This document shows, in pieces, positions 1-7,423 of a stretch of 64,000 bases of DNA. The position numbers and the translations under genes were made by a program. Source of the DNA: Paenibacillus tengchongensis (GTDB lineage: Bacteria > Bacillota > Bacilli > Paenibacillales > Paenibacillaceae); assembly GCF_008973665.1 (NCBI RefSeq), contig NZ_WACP01000002.1, positions 62,001 to 126,000 of the forward strand, read 5' to 3'. Within the stretch, counting starts at the first letter, position 1. Every line of letters starts with the position of its first letter. The notes below the pieces were generated by a model, which worked only from the letters and a program-made list of their open reading frames with translations, made no database searches and was not told where the DNA came from.

Positions 1-23
1 ATCATTGAAAGTTAATCTTAAAC

Positions 24-61
24 GCAGAGTAAGGATGGGCTTAAGCCCATCCTTGCTCTGC
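24..61 (-). terminator. Stem-loop terminator after the beta-propeller remnant
   Basis: Two 19-base arms (24-42 and 43-61) pair with a single G-T wobble and almost no loop. The hairpin lies just downstream of the minus-strand frame ending at 79. Read on the minus strand it is followed by a short T-containing run, so it probably ends that transcript. Confidence 0.6.
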
Positions 62-78
62 TTCAAATGAACCAGTGT

Positions 79-543
79 TTATTCTACTTTTACTGGTAAA
101 AATTCTGTTGTTAAGCTTGTTTGCTCTTGTTCAGTGAGATGATCAGTTACCTTATGGATCGAATTATCTTTTACGGTATACCGGTAAATAATTACTGGAT
201 TGTCAGCATTATCTGTGTTGCTTAAAAAATCGAATCCTTGACCATCCTTGTGCCATATTACGGATGTAATCAGTATAAAGTTTTGCTCAGAAAGACTCAA
301 AAAGGCGCTGTCCTCAGTGTTGTACAGTGCAATGTAACTGGAGCCCAAGTCACCAAAGCCAAAAGCAATGGTATTCCCATCGGGGGACCAATTGTAGCTA
401 TCTATTTTTTCACTGAAAACTCCATTACTAGGCAGGCCATTTAATACACTCTGTTTTCCGTCTGAAAGACTTAATATAATCAATCTTGATCCCTCATGGT
501 CTCTCACATGGACAGCCAAGTGATTATTGTTGGACAAACTCAC
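79..543 (-). pseudogene. C-terminal remnant of a WD40/TolB-like beta-propeller protein
   Basis: The 154-residue frame contains a PD40-type blade (WSPDGNTIAFG near residues 52-62) followed by a second, weaker blade (VIWHKDGQGFDF). Such blades occur in TolB-like and S9-peptidase-like proteins of several hundred residues, so this is far too short for a complete propeller. The nominal GTG start at 543 has no ribosome-binding site. The frame stays open 15 more codons upstream without ATG, GTG or TTG, and the only good purine-rich site lies before an ATT codon at 579. It is most simply the 3' end of a gene that lost its N-terminal part. No signal peptide is present and its function cannot be assigned. 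Confidence 0.55.
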
Positions 544-853
544 TGACCGGATACCTAATGGTTTTTTATCAAGTTCAATAGTACCCCTTTATCTTTAGAC
601 GCCTTCCAATAGGATAAGTTTCACTTAAATCAATAAAATTACATAATATACAATTTTGGAGAGTGTGTGACAAATAACCCTTATACGTGCCGGAAAAAGA
701 GGGCTAGGGTGCACCTCACATTTATAATCTTGCTGCCGTGATATAATGGAGCGGTTGTTAAGGAAGCGGAAGAGGTGTGAGCATGTAAGATGCTGCGGAA
801 AGATAATCAGACCTGTTGGTAATCTAATGAGATAACAGGGGGATGTTATATAT
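544..853. promoter_or_regulatory. Intergenic region with extended -10 promoter for the M3 peptidase
   Basis: The 310-base gap separates two divergent frames. At 739-747 there is TG-A-TATAAT, an extended -10 element on the plus strand; the matching -35 region (719-724) is poor, as is usual for extended -10 promoters. A ribosome-binding site (AGGGGG, about 836-842) precedes the ATG at 854. I see nothing else coding in the gap. Confidence 0.5.
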
Positions 854-2632
854 ATGGAATTAACGTGGGAACTGGAGAGCCTGTATCCAGGTTTTCAGTC
901 GGAGAAATTCCGGGATGACCGGGAGCTGTCCGGACGGCTGGCTGCCGGGCTGAAGGCTTGGTCTGCGGTTCATTTGAACGATGAGCAGAATGCTGCGGAA
1001 CGGACGGAGAATTTCCTGAAGCAGTACAATGCTTATAAAAGCGTCTATATCTGTCTGTTCAGCTATGCCGAACTCCGCTACAGCGCGGAAGGCGGCAATG
1101 AGGAAGCGGCGGGCATGATGGACGAGCTGGAGGAGACGGCAGCGGAGGCCGATGAGGGCCTGGCATGCTTCGGCAAGTGGTTAAACCATCTGGACGGTCC
1201 GGAGTTTGCAAGACTTCTGGAATCGTCGGCTTATCTCGGCGAGCACAGCTTTTATCTGCGCGGGCTGCGGGAGCAGTCCCGTTACCGGCTTGGCGAAGAG
1301 GCCGAAGCGGCCATTGCCCGGATGAAGCTGACCGGGTCCAAGGCCTGGGAAAGACTCTATATGCAGACGCTGTCTACCTTGCGGACGGAGGTAGAGCTTC
1401 AGGGGAGCAGGCAGAGCCTGTCCCTCTCCGAGCTGCGGAACCTCGCCTATGAGGCCGATCCGGCCGTCCGGGCGGCTGCGGCGGCTGCCGAGCATGAGGC
1501 CTGCCGCAGTGTGGCCGGGCAGAGCGCTGCCTGCCTGAATGCTGTAACCGGCGAGGCTGCGGCCATCTATGAGCTGCGCGGCTACGCTTCGCCGCTGCAT
1601 AAGGTGCTGGCCGCTTCCCGGATGGATGAGCGGACGCTTGCAGTAATGCTGGAGACGGTGGCGGAGAGCCTGCCGGTCTTCCACCGCTACTATGCCAAGA
1701 AGGCGGAGCTGCTCGGGCACGCCGGTGCGCTGCCGTTTCATGATGTGTTCGCGCCCCTCGGCGCGGAGCAGTCCGGCAGATTATCCTACCGCGAGGCGGC
1801 GGAAATCATCAGCTCCGCATTCAGCAGCTTCAGTGAAGAACTGGGCGGCTTCGCCCGCACAGCCTTCGAGCGCCGCTGGATCGATGCCGAGCCGCGCAGC
1901 GGTAAAGGTAGCTTCGGGATGTGCGTCGATATTTTTCCACTTGGCGAGAGCCGGATCATCACCAGCTTCACCGGTCAGCCCGTGGATGTCAGTGTGCTGG
2001 CCCATGAGATCGGGCATGCGTACCATAGCAGCTGCCTGGCTGGGCAAAGCATGCTGAATACCGACTATCCGGTTCCGGTGGCCGAGACGGCCTCGATCTT
2101 TTGCGAAAGTCTGGTCCATCAGGAGCTCCTGAACCGGGCCGCTGCCGGAACAGACCTGGCCCTTCTGGAGAGAAGCCTGTCAGACAGCGGGTATTACATT
2201 GTTGATTTCTATGCCCGTTATTTGTTCGAGAGCAGACTGTATGAGAAGCGGAGAAGCGGCCCGCTGTCAGTAGAGGAACTGAACGGCCTGATGCTGGAGT
2301 CCATGACTGCCGCGTACGGAGACAGCGTGGAACCAGGCAGTATTCATCCGTATCAGTGGATCAGCAAGGCGGGATACTATATGGCGGGGAACGAGTTTCT
2401 GAACTTCCCGTATTCATTCGGGCTGCTTTTTTCAAAAGGACTGTATGCGCAGTATAAGAAGCAGGGCGGAGATTTCGCCGGACGCTACCGGTCATTCCTG
2501 GCTGCCACAGGTACTGCCAACATTCGCGATGCCGCGCTGCTGCTGGATATTGATGTCCATTCGCCGGACTTCTGGCGGGGGGCGCTGCAGCTGATTGCCG
2601 GGGAGGTACGGGAGTTTGCAGAGCGGGCGTAA
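854..2632 (+). CDS. M3 family oligoendopeptidase (PepF/M3-type)
   Basis: A 592-residue zinc metallopeptidase of the thimet-oligopeptidase (M3) family, expected to cut short peptides in the cytoplasm. The zinc motif HEIGH lies at residues 384-388 (catalytic Glu385) and the third ligand is probably Glu411 in the ETAS motif. The C-terminal third has the usual M3 helical pattern around GYYMAGNEF. There is no signal peptide, and the length is typical for the bacterial PepF/M3 subfamily. The ATG at 854 follows AGGGGG at a normal distance. The gene is GC-rich like the core genes and unlike the accessory zone after 3978. It stands alone and its exact peptide substrates cannot be read from sequence. 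Confidence 0.93.
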   Translation: MELTWELESLYPGFQSEKFRDDRELSGRLAAGLKAWSAVHLNDEQNAAERTENFLKQYNAYKSVYICLFSYAELRYSAEGGNEEAAGMMDELEETAAEADEGLACFGKWLNHLDGPEFARLLESSAYLGEHSFYLRGLREQSRYRLGEEAEAAIARMKLTGSKAWERLYMQTLSTLRTEVELQGSRQSLSLSELRNLAYEADPAVRAAAAAAEHEACRSVAGQSAACLNAVTGEAAAIYELRGYASPLHKVLAASRMDERTLAVMLETVAESLPVFHRYYAKKAELLGHAGALPFHDVFAPLGAEQSGRLSYREAAEIISSAFSSFSEELGGFARTAFERRWIDAEPRSGKGSFGMCVDIFPLGESRIITSFTGQPVDVSVLAHEIGHAYHSSCLAGQSMLNTDYPVPVAETASIFCESLVHQELLNRAAAGTDLALLERSLSDSGYYIVDFYARYLFESRLYEKRRSGPLSVEELNGLMLESMTAAYGDSVEPGSIHPYQWISKAGYYMAGNEFLNFPYSFGLLFSKGLYAQYKKQGGDFAGRYRSFLAATGTANIRDAALLLDIDVHSPDFWRGALQLIAGEVREFAERA

Positions 2633-2748
2633 GGAAGAAGAGGGGACAGGAGCGGAAGGCGCATAATGGTGAATGCAGGTTTAAGCTGCCGGAACAACAG
2701 CGCGCCTGACGGACGGTTCTTGGCAGATCGGGTGAAATGCGGCCCGGG

Positions 2749-2786
2749 AGGTTCCTTTTTGCCGGGAAGTGTGGTAGAACAGAAGA
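2749..2786 (+). promoter_or_regulatory. Promoter-like element, first of two near-identical copies
   Basis: About 80 bases before the CxxH/CxxC gene. It shares 31 of 38 positions with 3383-3420 upstream of rlmH. Both contain TG-G-TAGAAC, an extended -10 form, preceded by a T-rich block. The duplication suggests a shared promoter or operator for these neighbouring genes. Confidence 0.4.
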
Positions 2787-2829
2787 AGGAAGACTACGAA
2801 GCGCGGCACAGAAAGGGATGCTTGATTGA

Positions 2830-2997
2830 ATGTATGTAGTATGTAAGGAACATGTGGAGCTGGCCATCGATAAATTTGTGGACGAGTATGAGGATGCACC
2901 GGATGTGGTGGACCTCAAGGAGACCGAGTTCTCGGACTGGGACCCGCCGGCGAAATGTGCAGAATGCGAGAAGAACGCGGAGTATCTGGTTGTGTAA
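2830..2997 (+). CDS. CxxH/CxxC zinc-ribbon-like small protein
   Basis: A 55-residue protein. A CKEH motif (residues 5-8) near the N-terminus and CAEC (43-46) near the C-terminus fit the CxxH/CxxC protein family (BA_5709/TIGR04129 type), presumed to bind one metal. Members of this family sit next to rlmH in Bacillales, as here, where rlmH follows with one small gene between. The start ATG at 2830 is preceded by AAAGGGA about 13 bases upstream. The middle of the protein is acidic. The function of the family is unknown to me. A strong terminator follows at 3027-3066, so it is probably monocistronic. Confidence 0.8.
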   Translation: MYVVCKEHVELAIDKFVDEYEDAPDVVDLKETEFSDWDPPAKCAECEKNAEYLVV

Positions 2998-3026
2998 CCG
3001 ATGTGCTTAGCCTAGCTGGTCAAATA

Positions 3027-3066
3027 AATCCCCTGCCTCTTCCGGATCGAAGAGCAGGGGATTGTT
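3027..3066. terminator. Strong hairpin between convergent small genes
   Basis: The arms AATCCCCTGC and GCAGGGGATT, extended by TCTTC/GAAGA, form a long stem around a short loop. It can serve the CxxH/CxxC gene on the plus strand and the small membrane protein gene on the minus strand. Confidence 0.75.
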
Positions 3067-3078
3067 GTATGTGGCGGG

Positions 3079-3321
3079 CTAAAGAAGCAAGGTGGAGGCC
3101 AACATGCACATCATTGCAGCGATAACTAATAATAAATTTGTACCCTGCGGGTACTTTTGTCCAACATAGGATTCAATGGCTTGCAAGAACAGCGTTATGC
3201 TTAAGCTCATATACATCAAGAAGCTGTAGGTTGAGTATGAAGGATTTATAAAAATCAGTAAGACAAATAGGACGACCCCTGCGCTGAACAAATAACGTGT
3301 AATTCTAAGTGCGGATGTCAT
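3079..3321 (-). CDS. Small hydrophobic membrane protein
   Basis: An 80-residue protein with three predicted membrane segments (about residues 10-25, 32-50 and 61-79) joined by short polar loops; the second loop is basic and polar (VGQKYPQG). The size and topology resemble short uncharacterised Bacillales membrane proteins such as the DUF3953-like group, but I do not recognise it firmly. It is convergent with the CxxH/CxxC gene across a shared terminator and divergent from rlmH. Function unknown. Confidence 0.55.
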   Translation of the reverse strand: MTSALRITRYLFSAGVVLFVLLIFINPSYSTYSFLMYMSLSITLFLQAIESYVGQKYPQGTNLLLVIAAMMCMLASTLLL

Positions 3322-3382
3322 GTATAAGCACGCTCCAGGAAATCAGTTTTACTCAGTTATTCCTTATTATATAACACCCGGC

Positions 3383-3420
3383 AGGTTTCCTTTTACCTGA
3401 AAGTATGGTAGAACTGAAGA
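3383..3420 (+). promoter_or_regulatory. Promoter-like element upstream of rlmH, second copy
   Basis: This copy of the 2749-2786 element contains TATGGTAGAACT (extended -10, TG-G-TAGAAC) and lies about 80 bases before the rlmH ATG. It probably drives rlmH. Confidence 0.4.
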
Positions 3421-3497
3421 GAAATCGCGAAGATGCGAAGGACGTGCTGATGCGTCCTTTTGCTGTTATATAGAGGGTTTACCGACAGGAGGACAAC

Positions 3498-3977
3498 ATG
3501 CTTATTCAAATTATCGGCGTAGGCAAATTGAAGGAAAAATATCTGGTGGACGGCATTGCCGAATACGCGAAGCGGCTGACGCCGTACCTGAAGTTCCAGA
3601 TCATCGAGGTCCCCGATGAGAAGGCCCCGGACAACCTCAGCGACGCGGAGGTTGTGCAGGTCAAGGGGCGCGAAGGCGAGCGCATCCTTGCGCACATCAA
3701 GAGCGAGGCGCATGTCATTGCGCTCGCAATCGACGGCAAGCTCTGGAGCTCCGAGGAGCTTGCCGCGGAACTCGACCGGCTCGGCACCTACGGGACGAGC
3801 CATGTCGTGTTCGTCATCGGGGGCAGCCACGGGCTCTCCGATGAGGTGATGCGCCGCGCGCAGCAGCGCATGAGCTTCGGCCGCATGACGCTGCCCCATC
3901 AGCTCATGCGGCTGGTGCTGACCGAGCAGATTTATCGCGCGGTGAAGATCAATCGGGGTGAACCGTATCATAAGTAG
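3498..3977 (+). CDS. rlmH: 23S rRNA (pseudouridine-1915-N3)-methyltransferase RlmH
   Basis: A 159-residue SPOUT methyltransferase of full family length. It methylates pseudouridine 1915 in helix 69 of 23S rRNA, using S-adenosylmethionine as a dimer on assembled ribosomes. Seen here: the N-terminal strand motif [12 protein letters not shown], the SAM-knot motif GGSHG (residues 108-112), the VLTEQIYRA motif, and the C-terminal RGEPYHK that completes the active site. A strong GGAGG precedes the ATG at 3498. Its last 24 bases are the insertion point of the accessory region: they recur at 7070-7093 with one mismatch. Insertion there leaves the protein intact, as known for orfX (rlmH) carrying SCC elements in staphylococci. 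Confidence 0.97.
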   Translation: MLIQIIGVGKLKEKYLVDGIAEYAKRLTPYLKFQIIEVPDEKAPDNLSDAEVVQVKGREGERILAHIKSEAHVIALAIDGKLWSSEELAAELDRLGTYGTSHVVFVIGGSHGLSDEVMRRAQQRMSFGRMTLPHQLMRLVLTEQIYRAVKINRGEPYHK

Positions 3978-3978
3978 G
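3954..3978 (+). repeat. Putative attachment site 1 (3' end of rlmH)
   Basis: The final codons of rlmH (R-G-E-P-Y-H-K-stop) plus one base. 24 of 25 positions are identical to 7070-7094. The core TATCATAA matches the core known from staphylococcal SCC attachment sites, which lie at the same codons of the same gene. Confidence 0.75.
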
Positions 3979-4050
3979 GCGAAATTTGCTCTGCAATACG
4001 TTGGATTGTCCCAAAAAATTAATAGCAAGCAAAAAGTGAGGTAAACAGTA

Positions 4051-4100
4051 AAGGGAGCCGTCCCCAAATCATCGACTTAGGGACGGCTCCCTTTGATTTT
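4051..4100. terminator. Bidirectional hairpin between rlmH/att1 and marR-like gene
   Basis: The 13-base arms 4051-4063 and 4081-4093 (AAGGGAGCCGTCC and its complement) pair perfectly, followed by a T-rich run on both strands. It insulates rlmH from the convergent MarR gene. Confidence 0.8.
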
Positions 4101-4129
4101 TGCAACCTACCTTCTCCGGAAAAGACGCC

Positions 4130-4591
4130 TTAATGCTTGTTTCGAAATTTCGCGACTTCGGGTTCAATTTCGGATACAAGTTTTTCGAGTATTCGATTAA
4201 ATTGTTGTTTTTCGTCCATCGTTAGAACATTTAAAAATACAGGCTGAAAATCTCCGGTTTGATTTAAAACGACTTTGCCGGCTTTAGTTAGCGTAATCAT
4301 CATCACGCGTTGATCCTCTTCAGATTTATACCGCTCGATGAATCCCTTTTTTTCTAGCTTTTTAATCATTTCGGAAGCAGATTGCGGGCGCATATCCAAT
4401 TGATTGACTAATTCCTTTTGGGAAATATTTGGTGTCTGATGAAGGATACTCAATATTTTCCCTTGCCCTCGATTTAGAGAGGTAAACACGCTGCTGCCAT
4501 TAAGTATGTTTTCTTTTAAGAACGCCGTAAGTAAATCACTATATTTCATAAAGTTAGTGGTTATATCAATGTTCAATTGTTTTTCATCCAC
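4130..4591 (-). CDS. MarR family transcriptional regulator
   Basis: A 153-residue DNA-binding protein with the MarR winged helix: recognition-helix region QLDMRPQSASEMIKKLEKKG (about residues 80-99), then the wing with the SEEDQRVMMITLT pattern. MarR dimers bind short dyads and release them on binding small ligands or on oxidation; no conserved N-terminal cysteine is visible, so ligand sensing is more likely. It is transcribed divergently from the ABC exporter genes, with a perfect 13-base inverted repeat in the shared promoter region, so it probably represses that exporter and itself. Base composition is AT-rich relative to rlmH. Confidence 0.9.
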   Translation of the reverse strand: MDEKQLNIDITTNFMKYSDLLTAFLKENILNGSSVFTSLNRGQGKILSILHQTPNISQKELVNQLDMRPQSASEMIKKLEKKGFIERYKSEEDQRVMMITLTKAGKVVLNQTGDFQPVFLNVLTMDEKQQFNRILEKLVSEIEPEVAKFRNKH

Positions 4592-4663
4592 AATAATTTC
4601 CCCTTATTCGTTCTCCATACCCCTCTATTTTATCAGGTCACCGAAGTAATTCAAATTATGTTG

Positions 4664-4710
4664 TTGACAATTTAGTAAGGGTACCTTATTTTATTATTAA
4701 GGTACCCTTA
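4664..4710 (+). promoter_or_regulatory. Exporter promoter with MarR operator
   Basis: -35 TTGACA (4664-4669), a 17-base spacer and -10 TATTTT (4687-4692). Two perfect 13-base inverted arms, TAAGGGTACCTTA (4676-4688) and TAAGGTACCCTTA (4698-4710), overlap and follow the -10. Each arm is itself centred on GGTACC, so two repressor dimers could bind. Confidence 0.75.
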
Positions 4711-4735
4711 TTAAATGTGCAAAGGAGAAAACAGA

Positions 4736-5665
4736 ATGACAGAGCTAGCCGTTTCAACTAAAGAGCTCGTTAAAGAATTTCCTAACAAGCGAGCAGTCGA
4801 TGGTATTTCTTTGGATATTAAGAAAGGAGAGATCTTCGGTATTCTGGGTCCGAATGGTGCAGGAAAGACAACTTTCTTACGAATGCTTGCAACGATTACT
4901 AAAGTGTCAAAAGGCAAAGCGATGGTTTTTGGTAAAGACGTCACCAAAGACGCCCGAAAGGTTCGAAGCTTGATTGGCTTGACGGGCCAATATGCAACCG
5001 TTGATGAGGAATTGACCGCGATGGAAAACTTGAGGCTCTTTGGGCAATTAAATGGTTTATCAGCGGGTCAATCCAAAGCGAGGGCTCTTGAACTACTCAA
5101 CCAGTTTTCATTAACCGAGGCAAAGGATCGACCGATTCGTGAATTTTCGGGCGGGATGCGTAGACGGTTGGACTTATCGGTGAGTTTAATCGTGAAGCCT
5201 CCACTCATTTTTCTTGATGAACCGACAACGGGCTTAGACCCACGCACACGGGGAGAGATGTGGGAAGTGATCCGCAACTTGGCAAACGACGGGGCAACGA
5301 TCTTGCTGACAACTCAGTATTTGGAGGAAGCGGATCAACTAGCAGATCGACTGGCGATAATTAATCATGGAAGAATCATTTCTCAGGGAACGCCGAATGA
5401 ATTGAAATCTTTGTTAAGCGATACCCAATTTGAAATTACTCTGGAGTATATGAGGGACGCCGAAAGAGCCAAAGGACTAATCAAGGCGGAAATCGCTCAG
5501 GAGGCTATGATTTCACCCGAAGGAACCAAATTGACCGTTAAGCTGGCAGACACGAAAGTGATGACGAGATTACTATTAGATTTAACTCAGCAAGATATAG
5601 AAATCAAAGAGTTTTCGGTTAGAAAACCAACGCTTGATGAGGTTTTTTTGGAACTAACTAAATAA
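4736..5665 (+). CDS. Daunorubicin-resistance-type (DrrA-like) ABC transporter ATPase
   Basis: An ATP-binding subunit of an ABC-2 exporter, 309 residues from the ATG at 4736. That start has AAAGGAG eight bases upstream; the earlier in-frame ATG at 4715 lies before this site and is less likely. Walker A is GPNGAGKT (38-45), the signature SGGMR starts at residue 138, and Walker B ends in Asp161-Glu162. The C-terminal RKPTLDEVFLELT motif is typical of the DrrA subfamily, which exports drugs or lipids. The permease follows after 15 bases. A specific substrate cannot be inferred. Confidence 0.92.
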   Translation: MTELAVSTKELVKEFPNKRAVDGISLDIKKGEIFGILGPNGAGKTTFLRMLATITKVSKGKAMVFGKDVTKDARKVRSLIGLTGQYATVDEELTAMENLRLFGQLNGLSAGQSKARALELLNQFSLTEAKDRPIREFSGGMRRRLDLSVSLIVKPPLIFLDEPTTGLDPRTRGEMWEVIRNLANDGATILLTTQYLEEADQLADRLAIINHGRIISQGTPNELKSLLSDTQFEITLEYMRDAERAKGLIKAEIAQEAMISPEGTKLTVKLADTKVMTRLLLDLTQQDIEIKEFSVRKPTLDEVFLELTK

Positions 5666-5680
5666 TTAGGGGAGATAAAC

Positions 5681-6469
5681 ATGGAATCTGTGATAAGCAA
5701 ACAAAACAACTTAAAGAGCGCTCTGTATGATATTGTTGTAATGGCAAAAAGAAATATCCTGAAAATCAAACATAATCCTGATAAATTGATCGATGTAACC
5801 GTAATACCTATTTTCTTCATGATCGTCTTTTCTTATCTGTTCGGAGGTGCGATTGCTGGAGGTGTACAAGGATACTTGCCAATCATCGTGCCGGGAATTC
5901 TCATTCAAACACTGGTCATGTCGTCAGCGGCAACGGGCACGCAATTACGGGAGGATTTGGATACTGGCGTTTTTGATCGGTTTAAATCATTACCCATTGT
6001 CCGGATTGCTCCACTGGCTGGTTTAGTAACATCAGATATTTTACGATATGTCGCGGCGGCTTTTTTCTCGATCGGTACGGGCTACATTCTTGGATGGCGT
6101 CCGGAAGCCGGGTTTGGGTGGTTGATCGTCGCTTCGCTTTTGGCCATATTCGGCGCATGCGCCATCAGTTGGGTGTTTGCATTGATTGGTCTGGTATCCA
6201 AATCCGCAGCAACGATCTCTAGTATTTCGACAATGGTCACCATGATGATGTCGTTCCTATCCAACGCCTTCGTGCCTATTGATACGTTGCCCCATTTTTT
6301 GCGGAGCGTAGCTGAACATAATTCTATTACTTATTTGGTCACAGCTTTTAAAGATTTAGCCAATCATGGAGAGTTCACTTCAAGCGCATCAATGACCATC
6401 TTTATCGGCATACTCCTTGTTATGATTGTCGCTCCAATAACAGTTAAAATATATAATAGAAAAATTTAG
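5681..6469 (+). CDS. ABC-2 type permease (DrrB-like)
   Basis: A 262-residue integral membrane subunit with about six hydrophobic segments. The cytoplasmic N-terminus carries AKRNILKIKHNPDKL, followed by the first helix at about residues 43-60. The GTQLREDLDTGVFDRFKSLPI coupling segment and the late SFLSNAFVPIDTLP segment are typical of DrrB/NodJ permeases. The ribosome-binding site AGGGGAG precedes the ATG. It is co-transcribed with the ATPase and presumably forms a 2+2 exporter in the plasma membrane. A terminator follows at 6479. Confidence 0.9.
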   Translation: MESVISKQNNLKSALYDIVVMAKRNILKIKHNPDKLIDVTVIPIFFMIVFSYLFGGAIAGGVQGYLPIIVPGILIQTLVMSSAATGTQLREDLDTGVFDRFKSLPIVRIAPLAGLVTSDILRYVAAAFFSIGTGYILGWRPEAGFGWLIVASLLAIFGACAISWVFALIGLVSKSAATISSISTMVTMMMSFLSNAFVPIDTLPHFLRSVAEHNSITYLVTAFKDLANHGEFTSSASMTIFIGILLVMIVAPITVKIYNRKI

Positions 6470-6478
6470 GTAAAGCAA

Positions 6479-6510
6479 AGAAGGACAGGGGCGACTGCCC
6501 TGTCCTTTCT
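6479..6510 (+). terminator. Exporter operon terminator
   Basis: Arms AAGGACAGGG (6481-6490) and CCCTGTCCTT (6498-6507) with a short loop and a T-rich tail. A closely related hairpin occurs at 14251-14281. Confidence 0.75.
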
Positions 6511-6542
6511 TCATAGATGAGGGAGACTAAGGATGGCCCTAA

Positions 6543-6896
6543 AACTTTCATCTGATAGAAAAGACCACAGCCGAAGAAATTGCAGAATGGGTAGGATACT
6601 CCCCCTATCATTTCCACCGAATCTTTCAATCCGTTACACGAAACACCGTCTCAGATTATATCAGGAGGCGGAGATTGACTCTTGCCGCGTACGAATTGTT
6701 TCATTCCGATCTTAGAATCGTAGACACGTTGTTTCGGACCATGGAGAAGAAAGCATTGGATGAATCCGGGATGTGGCATTTGCTCTACGGAGTAACCCTC
6801 GACCCCTTGATTATCAACAAGGAAAAACTCAAGCCCCTTTCCGGAATCGATGAAGAGCCCGACGTTTCTCCCTTCTCAAGACCCCCCAGGCTTTGA
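6543..6896 (+). pseudogene. Broken AraC-family regulator
   Basis: The frame after the stop at 6540 reads through one AraC helix-turn-helix (TTAEEIAEWVGYSPYHFHRIFQ, then SDYIRRRRLTLAAYEL). It then jumps from SDLRIVD, where the second helix-turn-helix should begin, to an unrelated stretch (LFRTMEKKALDES...). The N-terminal helix normally preceding the first motif has no start codon in frame, and the C-terminal effector domain is largely missing. It is therefore a remnant with an N-terminal truncation and an internal deletion. It lies between the exporter terminator and the second attachment repeat, at the distal end of cassette 1. Confidence 0.75.
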
Positions 6897-7050
6897 TCGC
6901 GAACATTTCCATAAAACGCTTAATGCAGACATATTGGATTTTCTTTATACCCATCATGACGGGAGATGTGACGGCTAGGCAAAGCTTTCTGTTCATGTGC
7001 ATATATCAGGTTGCATAAAGAATATGTTTTTCAGCAAAGGATGACCTTGA

Positions 7051-7094
7051 AACTTGCCGTTACAGATAGCGCGGTGAACCGTATCATAAGTAGG
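7051..7094 (+). repeat. Putative attachment site 2 (rlmH 3'-end copy)
   Basis: 7070-7093 reads CGC GGT GAA CCG TAT CAT AAG TAG, i.e. R-G-E-P-Y-H-K-stop, the rlmH ending with one silent base change. The preceding 20 bases (AACTTGCCGTTACAGATAG) recur before site 3 at 11561, which suggests that they are the conserved distal end of a cassette. Confidence 0.75.
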
Positions 7095-7198
7095 TGCAAG
7101 TTTTTTGTGCTATATAATGACGATTTGCCTTGAAGGGAGCTAGTTCAGAAATGCTTTGAACTTTTGCACCTCTAGGAATATAAGGTCGTTAGAAACAA

Positions 7199-7225
7199 AC
7201 GCACAAGCCATTGGCTTGTGCGTTT
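7199..7225. terminator. Hairpin after attachment site 2
   Basis: ACGCACAAGCCA and TGGCTTGTGCGT pair perfectly with almost no loop and are followed by TTTTG. No gene ends immediately upstream, so it may be a leftover terminator of sequence that once followed rlmH or a cassette gene. Confidence 0.6.
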
Positions 7226-7423
7226 TGCTGTAGCTTAAGTGTAGTTCTTATTTTATGATTAATCGTGAAATTTGGTTTTTAATAATTTTATTGATTTACT
7301 AGGGAGCAGTCATAACATCATTTATCGGATTTATAGTAGTTATTATCGTATTATCCATCTTAACTAGGATAAAGTAATGTCGCTTTAACTAGCGTGTAAT
7401 TTATGGCTCATAAGGAGGAAGAA

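Larger units (their letters stand above)
3978..7093 (+). mobile_element. SCC-like cassette 1 (no recombinase seen)
   Basis: The segment between two direct copies of the rlmH 3' end. It contains a MarR gene, a two-gene ABC exporter, and a broken AraC gene, all visibly AT-richer than rlmH and the M3 peptidase. No ccr-type serine recombinase is present, so if it moved it depended on an element elsewhere or has lost the gene. The interpretation rests on the flanking repeats and on the known use of rlmH as an SCC target. Confidence 0.6.
6897..7423. other. Non-coding gap at cassette junction
   Basis: This 527-base stretch holds degraded sequence after the AraC remnant, the second attachment repeat (7051-7094), a hairpin (7199-7225) and an AT-rich leader of the U32 gene. 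I find no convincing gene in it. Confidence 0.6.
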
